64,000 nucleotides of DNA. Origin: Pelotomaculum_C sp050950345 (lineage in GTDB: Bacteria > Bacillota > Desulfotomaculia > Desulfotomaculales > Pelotomaculaceae). Where the stretch lies: the NCBI GenBank assembly GCA_050950345.1, contig JBMNHK010000007.1, positions 434,001 through 498,000 on the forward strand, in the 5' to 3' direction. The notes below the pieces were generated by a model that was not told where the DNA came from, searched no databases, and saw only the letters and a program-made list of their open reading frames with translations. Shown in pieces: positions 42,565 through 50,085 of the stretch (positions are counted from its first letter, which is position 1; each line of letters opens with the position of its first letter). A program made the position numbers and the translations under genes.

Positions 42565-44352
42565 GTGAAAACCTTCATCAAGATAACCGGTCTCACACAT
42601 ATTTATAACCAAGGTCAGCCCGGCGAACGCCGGGCCTTGTCCGGAGTGGACCTCACCATTAAAAAAGGAGAATACCTGGCCGTGGTTGGCCCGAACGGTT
42701 CGGGCAAATCCACCCTGGCCAGGCATTTTAACGCTCTTTTATTGCCCACGTCGGGCCAGGTCCTGGTTGATGGCCTGGATACAAGAAATAAGGAAGCTAT
42801 CTGGGAGATCCGGCGCCGGGTTGGCATGGTGTTTCAAAATCCCGACAACCAGATTGTCAGTTCCCTGGTGGAGGAAGATATTGCTTTTGGACCTGAAAAC
42901 CTGGGTCTACCACCGGAGGAGATAAGAGACCGGGTAAAGGCGGCTTTGGAGCAAACCGGCCTGACCAGGTTTCGCCGGCATGCCCCGCAATTGCTTTCCA
43001 GTGGTCAGAAACAGCGCCTGGCCATTGCCGGGGTATTGGCGATGCACCCGGACTGCCTTGTTTTGGACGAACCCACCGCTATGCTGGATCCTGCCGGACG
43101 CAAAGAATTGCTGGCCACCCTGGATGCCCTTAACAAAACAGGTATTACCATTGTTCTGGTAACCCACTTCATGGAGGAGGCGGCCCGGGCCGGTCGTATT
43201 CTGGTATTGGCCGACGGTAAGAGTATCCTGACAGGCACCCCTGGCCAGGTCTTTGCCCAGGCAGAAATATTAGAGGAGCTGGACCTGACTTTGCCTGCTC
43301 CCGCCCAGATAGCCCGTGGCCTTAAGAGGCGGGGTTTTTTCATGCCCGGCCCCATTATCCACCAGGAGGCTCTGATTGAAGCTGCTCTGGCCATTGCCGG
43401 CGGCAGTGTCAGCGCAGACAAAGGGGAGGTCGCTCTAATCACATCCGGTGGCAGGAGCGAACCGGCTTCGGCATCTCACCCCGGGGCAGCGCCAACTCAG
43501 GAATACGTAATCAAGGCGGCAAACCTCAGCCATACATATGCCCCGGGAACCCCCTTTGAAGTAGCCTCTTTAAAGGATGTCTCCCTGGAGGTTTATAGGG
43601 GAGATTTTTTGGCGGTGGTGGGGGCCACAGGCTCCGGTAAATCTACTCTTGTCCAGCATTTTAACGGTTTGTTGCAGCCAACCGCCGGTCAGGTTACGGT
43701 GTGCGGCCTGGACGTCACCGGCAAAGAGGCCCGCCGGAATCTATGGCGCAAAGTAGGGCTGGTTTTCCAGCGTCCGGAACAACAGTTCTTTGAGGAGACG
43801 GTTTTTGCCGAGGTGGCCTTTGGTCCTAAAAACATGGGCTTGCCGGAGCAGGAGGTAAAGGAACGGGTGGCGGAAGCCCTGAGCCTCGTCGGGCTAGATC
43901 CCGGGCAAACCTGTCCTCTGTCGCCTTACCGCCTGAGCGGCGGCTTGCAGAGAAGGGCGGCTATCGCAGGGATTTTGGCCATGCGCCCTGAGGTATTGAT
44001 CCTGGACGAGCCTTCCTCCGGGTTGGATCCGGCGGGCAGGCGCCTGCTGTTCAGCGCTTTGCATAAGGTGCGCCGTGCCTGGGCTACAACTATTATCCTC
44101 ATCACCCACAACATGGAAGAGGTGGGGCTTTTGGCCGAACGGGTGGCGGTCATGGACCGCGGCCGGCTGGCCATGCTTGGCCCGGTGCGTGACATTTTCA
44201 GGCGGACAGGGGAACTGCGGGCCCTGGGCCTGGATATCCCCATACCGGCCGCAGTCATGGAGCGCCTGGCCGCAGCAGGCCTTCCCGTCAGGACTGATGT
44301 CCTCTCCAACGCCGAAGCCGAAGCCGAAATTGCCCGTCTGTTGCAGCGTTGA
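42565..44352 (+). CDS. Fused ECF transporter ATPase (EcfA1-EcfA2 in one chain)
   Basis: A single 595-residue chain holds two complete ABC ATPases. Domain 1 (about 1-250) has Walker A GPNGSGKST (42-50), signature LSSGQ (144-148) and VLDEPTAMLDP. Domain 2 (about 310-595) has GATGSGKST (353-361), signature LSGGL (457-461) and ILDEPSSGLDP. They match EcfA1 and EcfA2, which are usually separate genes at this site before ecfT. A linker of about 50 residues, Gly/Ser/Ala/Pro-rich, joins them. GTG 42565 is inferred from family start; ATG 42526 is possible and neither has a good ribosome binding site. It should power vitamin or metal uptake with EcfT and exchangeable S-components. Confidence 0.88.
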   Translation: MKTFIKITGLTHIYNQGQPGERRALSGVDLTIKKGEYLAVVGPNGSGKSTLARHFNALLLPTSGQVLVDGLDTRNKEAIWEIRRRVGMVFQNPDNQIVSSLVEEDIAFGPENLGLPPEEIRDRVKAALEQTGLTRFRRHAPQLLSSGQKQRLAIAGVLAMHPDCLVLDEPTAMLDPAGRKELLATLDALNKTGITIVLVTHFMEEAARAGRILVLADGKSILTGTPGQVFAQAEILEELDLTLPAPAQIARGLKRRGFFMPGPIIHQEALIEAALAIAGGSVSADKGEVALITSGGRSEPASASHPGAAPTQEYVIKAANLSHTYAPGTPFEVASLKDVSLEVYRGDFLAVVGATGSGKSTLVQHFNGLLQPTAGQVTVCGLDVTGKEARRNLWRKVGLVFQRPEQQFFEETVFAEVAFGPKNMGLPEQEVKERVAEALSLVGLDPGQTCPLSPYRLSGGLQRRAAIAGILAMRPEVLILDEPSSGLDPAGRRLLFSALHKVRRAWATTIILITHNMEEVGLLAERVAVMDRGRLAMLGPVRDIFRRTGELRALGLDIPIPAAVMERLAAAGLPVRTDVLSNAEAEAEIARLLQR

Positions 44353-44391
44353 CTATATAATATACTGGTTTTATGTAAGGAGTAGCAGAGT

Positions 44392-45192
44392 ATGGCCGGC
44401 GGTCTCACCATTGGACAATATATACCGGGCGACTCGGTTCTGCACCGTCTCGATCCCAGAATTAAGATTATCTCGCTCTTACTGGCAATAACAGCGGTGA
44501 TGGCTGCTGCCGGCTGGGTTGGGTTTGTGCCGGTGGTGGCGCTTTCTCTTGGCGCCATCGCCTTATCCGGGTTTTCTGTCCGGTCCTTGTTCAGAGGTTT
44601 GCGGGCTTTATGGCTGATCCTGTTGACTACCTTGCTGATCCAGTTATTCCTGACACCGGGTGAGATACTATGGGGCTTTGGCCCGCTAAAGATCACCCAT
44701 GAGGGTTTGACGAACAGCGTCCAGCTTTTTTTGCGCCTGGTTTTATTGATTATCTTGGCCTCCCTGCTAACCCAGACCACCACACCGGTGACGCTGACGG
44801 CCGGTATGGAAAGCCTGCTGGCCCCGTTAACCCGCTTTGGGGTGCCGGCCCATGAATTGGCCTTGATGATGAACATAGCCATGGGCTTTGTTCCTACCCT
44901 GCAGCGTGAAGCCGGGCTGCTGATGAAAGCACAGCGTGCACGTGGCGCAGGGCTGGCAGGCGGACCGGCCGGTTGGGTCAAGAATATGCTGCCCGTGCTG
45001 GTGCCTCTTTTTGCGGTGGCTTTAAGGCGGGGGGAGGATTTGGCTGTGGCTATGGAGGCCCGCTGCTACCGGGGCGGTGTCAACCGCACCGGCAATAGGC
45101 TCCTTCCACCGGGCCGCGCCGACTATATGACGCTGGCGGTTTGTCTTGCTGTTCTGGCAGGTACGATTGTGTTGAGATTTTATATCTACTGA
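44392..45192 (+). CDS. ecfT: ECF transporter transmembrane subunit EcfT
   Basis: A 266-residue membrane protein with five to six predicted helices. The two coupling-helix motifs, KAQRARGA and AMEARCYRGG, contact the ATPases. It starts GQYIPGDSVLHRLDPRIKI, as EcfT proteins do. TAAGGAG precedes ATG 44392. It lies between the fused EcfA and truA, so the S-components must be encoded elsewhere. Confidence 0.93.
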   Translation: MAGGLTIGQYIPGDSVLHRLDPRIKIISLLLAITAVMAAAGWVGFVPVVALSLGAIALSGFSVRSLFRGLRALWLILLTTLLIQLFLTPGEILWGFGPLKITHEGLTNSVQLFLRLVLLIILASLLTQTTTPVTLTAGMESLLAPLTRFGVPAHELALMMNIAMGFVPTLQREAGLLMKAQRARGAGLAGGPAGWVKNMLPVLVPLFAVALRRGEDLAVAMEARCYRGGVNRTGNRLLPPGRADYMTLAVCLAVLAGTIVLRFYIY

Positions 45193-45232
45193 AGCTGAAC
45201 CCTTAGCAAATTTTTCATGAAAGGAATGGCTC

Positions 45233-45982
45233 ATGCGCAATATTAAGGTGACATTGGCCTACGACGGCACTAATTACTACGGTTTTCAGGAGCAGCGGGG
45301 CACATCCTTCCAGACAATCCAGGGTGTTGTGGAGGAGAGGCTGTCGAAGCTGGCAAAAAGGCAGATCAGGGTGATCGGGGCCAGCCGCACCGACACCGGT
45401 GTCCACGCCCGTGGCCAGGTGATCAATTTTGACCCGGGGGAATGGAAGATCGATGGGGTAAGGGTCGCCTACGCCCTGCGGAGCATATTGCCCCCGGATA
45501 TCGTCGCCCTGGAATCCAGGGAAGTGGACCCTTCCTTTCATGCCCGTTTTTCTGCTGTGGCCAAGTCCTACCGCTATACCGTTTTCAATGGTAAAATAGC
45601 GTCGCCTTTTCTGCGCCTTTACAGTTACCATATACCCCACCCCTTGGATACGGAGGCTATGCAGGAAGGAGCCCGGCACCTGCTGGGCCAGCACGATTTC
45701 AGCGCCTTCCGGGCCCTGGGCACACCTGTCAAGAGCACTGTCCGCAGGATCCTGGACAGCAGTGTGAGCCGTGAAGGAGATCTGGTTTATATCGATCTAA
45801 AGGGAAACGGCTTTCTTTATCATATGGCACGTATGATCGCCGGTACTCTAATCCGTGTGGGAAAAGGGAAAATACCCCCTTCCCGGGTGAAAGACATCCT
45901 GCTAAGCGGTGACAGCCTCCAGGGCGGGCCCACCGCGCCTGCCAGAGGCCTCTGCCTGGAGAGGATCTACTACCCGGAATGA
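45233..45982 (+). CDS. truA: tRNA pseudouridine(38-40) synthase TruA
   Basis: A 249-residue protein. Catalytic D54 lies in GASRTDTGVHARGQ (49-62). YDGTNYYGFQEQ at the start and GNGFLYHMARMIAGTLIRVG near the end are family blocks. It modifies the anticodon arm of many tRNAs. The usual order ecfT-truA-rplM-rpsI is broken by a minus-strand gene right after it. Confidence 0.96.
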   Translation: MRNIKVTLAYDGTNYYGFQEQRGTSFQTIQGVVEERLSKLAKRQIRVIGASRTDTGVHARGQVINFDPGEWKIDGVRVAYALRSILPPDIVALESREVDPSFHARFSAVAKSYRYTVFNGKIASPFLRLYSYHIPHPLDTEAMQEGARHLLGQHDFSAFRALGTPVKSTVRRILDSSVSREGDLVYIDLKGNGFLYHMARMIAGTLIRVGKGKIPPSRVKDILLSGDSLQGGPTAPARGLCLERIYYPE

Positions 45983-46054
45983 CCGGGTGTGTAAAGGGTA
46001 TGTAAAAAGGAGGGCTAACCCTCCTGACCAAACGGCTCAATTGCATTGGCAGTG

Positions 46055-46372
46055 TCAACAACCCCATGCCGGGTTTGCATTGTTGAGACCTTCAACGGCC
46101 AGGCCCTGAAATTTCCAGAACCCACCCATATAAATCTTTAGTCCCGAATTTACACTTAGAGACTTGTTGAGATAAACCGGGATTTCGTCCACAAGGAACT
46201 CGTTGTAATGTTCCGGATCCTGCGGCTTGCCTGTAAACACGACAGGCTCATAATAAAAACCGCCTCAGCTGCGGCGGAGACGCATGTCCACCGTGACTGA
46301 ACCTGACTTGCTCAAGATGTAGTCCCTGGCTTCCTGGGTTATCTCTACCGGCATAATAACAGACATTTTCAT
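46055..46372 (-). CDS. Candidate selenoprotein with in-frame TGA (CC/Se-motif-like family)
   Basis: Read through TGA, the frame gives 105 residues with Sec at position 36 (codon at complement 46265-46267) in RRS-U-GGFYYEP. Both sides of the TGA look like one protein: MPVEITQEARDYILSKSGSV before it and VFTGKPQDPEHYNEFLVDE after it. An AAGGAGAGGTG site precedes ATG 46372 (or 46366), and a promoter lies upstream. A SECIS-like hairpin begins two bases after the TGA. The layout resembles a small family I recall from Moorella-type anaerobes as CC/Se-motif (seleno)proteins; the name is from memory. The molecular role is unknown, and redox use of Sec is inferred. The alternative is a gene broken by a stop. 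It is antisense to, and interrupts, the truA-rplM order. Confidence 0.72.
46222..46263 (-). promoter_or_regulatory. Bacterial SECIS-like hairpin 3' of the TGA
   Basis: On the minus strand GCGGTTT (46263-46257) pairs with AAGCCGC (46228-46222), with one G-U. An inner GCCTGT (46247-46242) pairs with ACAGGC (46234-46229). The apical loop of 7 bases is CGTGTTT, with G in the second place, and it starts 23 bases after the TGA. These features agree with the bacterial SECIS rules I know (a small loop with G in its first two positions, about 16-37 bases from the UGA). Confidence 0.62.
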
Positions 46373-46398
46373 CACCTCTCCTTGTCTGGACTGGTTTT

Positions 46399-46439
46399 AT
46401 TATATACAGGAAACAATATTAATACCGTGACTTAGTCAC
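46399..46439 (-). promoter_or_regulatory. Promoter and CRP/FNR-type dyad for the candidate selenoprotein
   Basis: A -10 TATAAT (complement 46404-46399) lacks a good -35 hexamer at 17 bases. A 13-bp palindrome GTGACTTAGTCAC (46427-46439) is centred about 41 bases before the likely start point. That is the standard position for a CRP/FNR-family activator on a promoter with a weak -35. The regulator is inferred. Confidence 0.5.
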
Positions 46440-46582
46440 ATAATTCCTGGTTTTCGTGGCAGGATTTCCCGCCGGTCACTGGAGCCCTTTCCGGGGGAAA
46501 AGAGTGCGGCTGAAGTGGCGTTACAAAACTGGAATATTGAGTGATAGATCAACAAAATCGCAGGGCGGCAGGATAATCTTTC

Positions 46583-46611
46583 TTGACACTCTAAATTGCG
46601 TACATTATAAT
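46583..46611 (+). promoter_or_regulatory. Consensus promoter for rplM-rpsI
   Basis: A perfect TTGACA (46583-46588), 17-base spacer and TATAAT (46606-46611). It leaves a leader of about 95 bases before rplM, where autoregulatory L13 leaders are found in other Firmicutes. I see no clear hairpin-terminator pair in it. Confidence 0.82.
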
Positions 46612-46714
46612 GTTAGATGTGGTTTTTAGCGGTTCTTAGCCCCGGGCCGGATAAAAACAACTTTTGTTTTTTGGTGATTTTGTTTTTTGTTGACTTCAAG
46701 GAGGTAAGTATTTA

Positions 46715-47170
46715 ATGAAGACCTTTATGGCTAAGGCCGAAGATATAAAGGCAAACCGCAAGTGGTTTGTCCTCGATGCCGACGGCAAGGTCCTCGGTAA
46801 ACTTGCGGTAGAGGCGGCGAGAATTCTTAGAGGGAAGCATCGTCCCGACTTTACCCCCCATGTTGACACCGGCGACCACGTGATCATAATTAACGCGTCT
46901 AAAGTCAAACTCACAGGCAACAAGTTGGCCAACAAGAAGTATTACAGGCACTCCGGTTACCCCGGCGGCTTGAAAACGGTTGACTACGGCACCTTACTTA
47001 AAACCAAACCTGAGCTGGTTGTGGAAAAAGCCATCAAGGGTATGTTGCCCCACAACAAGCTTGGCGCAGATATGTTTAGGAAGCTCAAGGTATACAGAGA
47101 CGCCGCACACCCGCATCAGGCCCAGAAACCTGAAGCATGGGTATGGCAGACCATCGGGAAGGAGGAATAA
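46715..47170 (+). CDS. rplM: Large ribosomal subunit protein uL13
   Basis: A 151-residue protein. KTFMAKAEDIKANRKWFVLDAD, GKLAVEAARILRGKHRPDFTPHVDTGD (part: ILRGKHRPDFTPHVDTGD) and the MLPHNKLGADMFRKLKVY block are conserved. AAGGAGGTAAG precedes the ATG. It forms an operon with rpsI, three bases away. Confidence 0.97.
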   Translation: MKTFMAKAEDIKANRKWFVLDADGKVLGKLAVEAARILRGKHRPDFTPHVDTGDHVIIINASKVKLTGNKLANKKYYRHSGYPGGLKTVDYGTLLKTKPELVVEKAIKGMLPHNKLGADMFRKLKVYRDAAHPHQAQKPEAWVWQTIGKEE

Positions 47171-47173
47171 AGC

Positions 47174-47566
47174 ATGGCAAAGGTAATGTTTTACGGCACA
47201 GGCCGCAGGAAAAATGCCGTTGCCCGGGTATTCCTCGTACCAGGTGAAGGCAATGTTACTATCAACAACAGGCCCATCAGTGAGTATTTTGGCCGCAAGA
47301 CGCTGGAAACTATCGTACGCCAGCCCATGGAACTCACGGGAGCAAGCTCCAGGTTTGATATTCAGGCCAAAGTTCTCGGCGGCGGTGTCACCGGACAGGC
47401 CGGAGCGCTCAAAATGGGTATAGCTCGCGCCCTTATTCAAGCTGATCCCAACTTGCGTCCCCCATTAAAGAAAGCCGGCTTTTTGACCAGAGACCCGCGC
47501 ATGAAGGAGCGCCGCAAGTACGGCCTCAAAAAAGCCCGCAAGGCATCACAATTCTCCAAACGTTAA
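47174..47566 (+). CDS. rpsI: Small ribosomal subunit protein uS9
   Basis: A 130-residue protein. YGTGRRKNAVARVFLVPGEG, then GQAGALKMGIARALIQ and the C-terminal TRDPRMKERRKYGLKKARKASQFSKR tail (part: RKASQFSKR), whose last residues contact P-site tRNA. AAGGAGG precedes the ATG. Confidence 0.98.
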   Translation: MAKVMFYGTGRRKNAVARVFLVPGEGNVTINNRPISEYFGRKTLETIVRQPMELTGASSRFDIQAKVLGGGVTGQAGALKMGIARALIQADPNLRPPLKKAGFLTRDPRMKERRKYGLKKARKASQFSKR

Positions 47567-47581
47567 GTTCGTGTTTATTAT

Positions 47582-47618
47582 AAGCCGTCATTGGTTATTT
47601 ACCTTTGGCGGTTTTTTT
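47582..47618 (+). terminator. Intrinsic terminator after rpsI
   Basis: AAGCCGTCA (47582-47590) pairs with TTTGGCGGT-type sequence (47604-47612), with wobble pairs and two further G-C pairs inside, followed by TTTTTTT. Confidence 0.78.
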
Positions 47619-47700
47619 GTGTGCAAAAAGACCAAACGTCAATATTCAGCCGTTTAATGAGTGTTTGATATAACCAGGATTATATATGTTGAAAATCCCA

Positions 47701-47740
47701 GAATGTCACGGGGAATGTCACGGGGACGGTTCCGTTGACA
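47701..47740 (+). repeat. GGGGAC-type repeat, copy G
   Basis: The 12-base unit GAATGTCACGGG occurs twice in tandem (47701-47712 and 47713-47724). It leads into a hairpin, TGTCACGG (47716-47723) with CCGTTGACA (47732-47740), whose loop holds GGGACGGTTCC. The core is the same as in copies E and F. Confidence 0.6.
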
Positions 47741-47825
47741 CTCTATGCTTAATGCGTTACAATTACGTCCTTCGAATCGAACGCTTGACCGGCATAAACA
47801 TAGGCATCATGCCGAAGGCGTAGTA

Positions 47826-47886
47826 TGTTGTCAAGGACCCCGTCCCCATGACACCGTGTTGTCAAGGACCCCGTCCCCTTGACAAC
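47826..47886 (+). repeat. GTCCCC-type tandem repeat, copy H
   Basis: A 22-base unit beginning TGTTGTCAAGGACCCCG occurs twice (47826-47847 and 47857-47878). The second copy forms a 10-bp hairpin, GTTGTCAAGG (47858-47867) with CCTTGACAAC (47877-47886). Confidence 0.6.
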
Positions 47887-47891
47887 CCTTG

Positions 47892-47975
47892 ACACCGTTA
47901 GCCCTTTATGCTAAGGGCATTAGTCCCAGGGAAATACAAGACTATCTGCGGCAGCTCTGCCAAGCAGACAAATAA
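47892..47975 (+). pseudogene. Fragment of an IS256-type (mutator) transposase
   Basis: The frame encodes TPLALYAKGISPREIQDYLRQL and stops soon after. LYAKGxSxREIQ-x-L is a hallmark of IS256-family transposases. Only about 27 residues remain, there is no start, and repeats abut it. It marks an old insertion that has decayed. Downstream to 48156 I see only a 16-residue scrap (VKSLKVDIDEVIPYRL) that I cannot assign. Confidence 0.5.
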
Positions 47976-48156
47976 TGGTTAGTGTTTTATTCTTTGGTGA
48001 CCTAATTTCTAACCAGCAAGTGGCCTAATTTTGGATTGACATTAACTAAGACAGGATAGATGTGAAATCTCTCAAAGTGGATATCGATGAAGTGATACCT
48101 TATAGATTGTAAGCAGCAAAAAAGCATGAGGATCCCCTGCTTTTAAAAGAGGCTGT

Positions 48157-48560
48157 TTATTCCATTAGCAAAAACTCTGCTGCTGTTACGATCTTTGGAT
48201 TTGTTATACCGGATTCAAGGAAATCCTTATCTCCGGTTACAAGTATGTTAGCTTTTGCCGCAATGGCTGCTCTGAGTATTGGCCTGTCGGATGTGTCACG
48301 TACAAGCGCTTCATCCGACACGTCAATTGCGGGAGTCGGAACAACTTCAAGAACGGTAAGTGCAATTGCTAAAAAGCGTTCAAGCGCTTGAATCTTATGA
48401 GGAAATTTCCGGTTGTATACCCGGCGTAGTTCATCGATGTTTTGATCGCAAACCATACCGTGGTTAGGGTGTGTTACAGCTTTGATGTCGCCTGATAAGG
48501 CGTTCCTTCTTTGCTCAAGGAAGCGGAGATTAGAATATTGGTGTCAATTAATACTCTCAT
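48157..48560 (-). pseudogene. PIN-domain toxin with frameshift
   Basis: The N-terminal part MRVLIDTNILISASLSKEGT starts at ATG 48560 and runs to about 48480, where the frame meets a stop. The rest is in another frame: AVTHPNHGMVCDQNIDELRR to VTGDKDFLESGITN, ending at 48157. Joined, they make a COG1569-type PIN ribonuclease with its acidic residues (D6, the D in DRPIL, D in GDKDF). One base is missing near 48481-48486. The start overlaps the antitoxin stop by 4 bases, the usual toxin-antitoxin arrangement. Sequencing error is possible. Confidence 0.75.
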
Positions 48561-48829
48561 AGCCCTTCAATCTCCGTGCGGATTTGCTTTACCAGCTCCA
48601 TAACATCGTCATCATTGCGGATTCCGGCCTTTTCCGCTTCGCCCTCCATTTCTTTTTGCAGCATTTTCATGGCGTAGACAGCGGAATTCATAAGGATAAC
48701 CCGATCTTCCTCACAGATAAGGGTGACTCGGTCTCCGGTTGAAAGGCCAAGTTTAGAGCGGATATCTTTTGGTAGCGTGATTTGGCCTTTAGCCATTACT
48801 TTTGCGCTATCAACTATGGGAACGTTCAT
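48557..48829 (-). CDS. AbrB/MazE-family antitoxin
   Basis: A 90-residue protein. The N-terminal swapped-hairpin domain reads SAKVMAKGQITLPKDIRSKL, then GLSTGDRVTLICEEDRVIL. The C-terminal helix is charged and probably binds the PIN partner. It forms an ATGA overlap with the toxin gene. A promoter and inverted repeat lie upstream, consistent with autoregulation. Confidence 0.87.
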   Translation of the reverse strand: MNVPIVDSAKVMAKGQITLPKDIRSKLGLSTGDRVTLICEEDRVILMNSAVYAMKMLQKEMEGEAEKAGIRNDDDVMELVKQIRTEIEGL

Positions 48830-48858
48830 GCTAAGTCCTTCTCATTTAAGGCTTAATA

Positions 48859-48917
48859 AGTAGGGGATTCCCTACTTTCCCTACTGTTAGTATATACCAA
48901 ACCGTATTGAAATACAA
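48859..48917 (-). promoter_or_regulatory. Promoter and operator of the toxin-antitoxin pair
   Basis: On the minus strand TTGTAT (48917-48912), a 17-base spacer and TATACT (48894-48889). Between -10 and the start lie AGTAGGG/CCCTACT (48859-48865 with 48870-48876) and a further CCCTACT copy (48879-48885), a likely antitoxin operator. Confidence 0.6.
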
Positions 48918-49096
48918 CTTACTCTACATACAGGAACACGAGCGCACGGCACAGGCCTAGTAAATAGGGAGGTAAATCCTTCCTTTTTTCACTCCCTTTC
49001 CTTATGCCTTTATGATATAATTTTTTGTGATTAAGATGTTTTGTGGAGGCGGGTTTAAATCCCGCCGCTTGGCCTTATTTATATGAGCAAGCCTTG

Positions 49097-49981
49097 ATGG
49101 AGGACATTTTGGAGCGTATAATTTTTGTTTTTCTGCTGACAGCTTTTATCAACCTGGTCAATACCCTCACCAGGTCTTCGCGCCTTTCCGGGGTGAGGAC
49201 CAATAGCCTGGCTACAGCCATATCCCTTTTTAGCGTGGTTTATCTGGCTGCCAGTTTTGCCAATACGCTGCAGTCACCGCTTTTGGCCTCCACCGTGGAG
49301 TCGATTATTAAGGACGCCTATAACCAGGCCCTGGGCATCGCAGCGGCTACTGACGCTACTTATACCCAGGTATACCAGGAGGCGGTGACCAGGCTGAATT
49401 ATATACTGCGCTTTGTTATGGCTGGAGCAACAGTGGGGACCATTGTGGGGATGCTGGTGATACCCAGTTTTGTCACTTCCTTTGCCAATGCCATCAAAGC
49501 TTTTGGCCGCACCGGTTCGGTTTTCCGGGTGGTGCCGCTGATCCTGCTCTCCCTTGTCAAGCCCGGGAGCGGTATCCTCAAAGTCCGCATCTCCTCCTGG
49601 GCGACTATTAAAACCATCGTCACCACCAGGATGAAAACGCCGGCAGCCTTCCTGGTTTGGAATATGGTCAGTTACAGCCTGTGGACCTGCAATGTGCTGG
49701 CCGGCCTTTATGCCGGCGCTCTTTATCCGGAATTCCGCAACACGGCAATCATGATGGCGGCTATTGTCGGCAACGCCTCCATAGTATTAAACGTTGTGAT
49801 GGTGGATCCGGTACTGGCCAAAGCAACCGATGCGGTAGCAAGAGGCGAGGAAAACGAGTTGGAGCTGAAACAGATCGTCTTTTATCTGGCTATATCCAAC
49901 CTGCTGGGTACTATCCTGGCCCAGGCCATCTTCGAGCCGGTGGCCCATGGCTTGATGCTGCTCACCCGCTGGGTTTCTTAG
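49097..49981 (+). CDS. amj: Amj-type lipid II flippase (YdaH/DUF2837 family)
   Basis: A 294-residue membrane protein with six to seven helices. FINLVNTLTRSSRLSGVRTN, then a VYLAASFANTLQSPLL block, is the family signature of Amj, the alternate lipid II flippase of Bacillus that can replace MurJ. It is thought to move lipid-linked cell-wall precursors across the membrane. ATG 49097 is chosen; the ribosome binding site is weak, and GTG 49043 would start beside a GGCGGG/CCCGCC hairpin (49048-49067) and is less likely. Confidence 0.8.
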   Translation: MEDILERIIFVFLLTAFINLVNTLTRSSRLSGVRTNSLATAISLFSVVYLAASFANTLQSPLLASTVESIIKDAYNQALGIAAATDATYTQVYQEAVTRLNYILRFVMAGATVGTIVGMLVIPSFVTSFANAIKAFGRTGSVFRVVPLILLSLVKPGSGILKVRISSWATIKTIVTTRMKTPAAFLVWNMVSYSLWTCNVLAGLYAGALYPEFRNTAIMMAAIVGNASIVLNVVMVDPVLAKATDAVARGEENELELKQIVFYLAISNLLGTILAQAIFEPVAHGLMLLTRWVS

Positions 49982-50031
49982 GGCCTGAGATCACTCCATC
50001 CATAGCCAACTATCCATTCATATCCAACTTT

Positions 50032-50077
50032 CCTTTCGCATAACATGTATTAAAAGATTTGTCTACCTTGCGAAAGG
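50032..50077 (+). promoter_or_regulatory. Inverted repeat that can hide the cwlD ribosome binding site
   Basis: CCTTTCGCA (50032-50040) pairs perfectly with TGCGAAAGG (50069-50077), which overlaps the AAAGGAG Shine-Dalgarno of cwlD. The loop is 28 bases. If it forms in the mRNA, translation of cwlD would be reduced. Confidence 0.45.
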
Positions 50078-50085
50078 AGCAGCCT

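Noticed and set aside
48060..48111. Short frame VKSLKVDIDEVIPYRL resembling a ParB-like N-terminus
   Set aside because: Sixteen residues are too few to assign, and nothing related follows.
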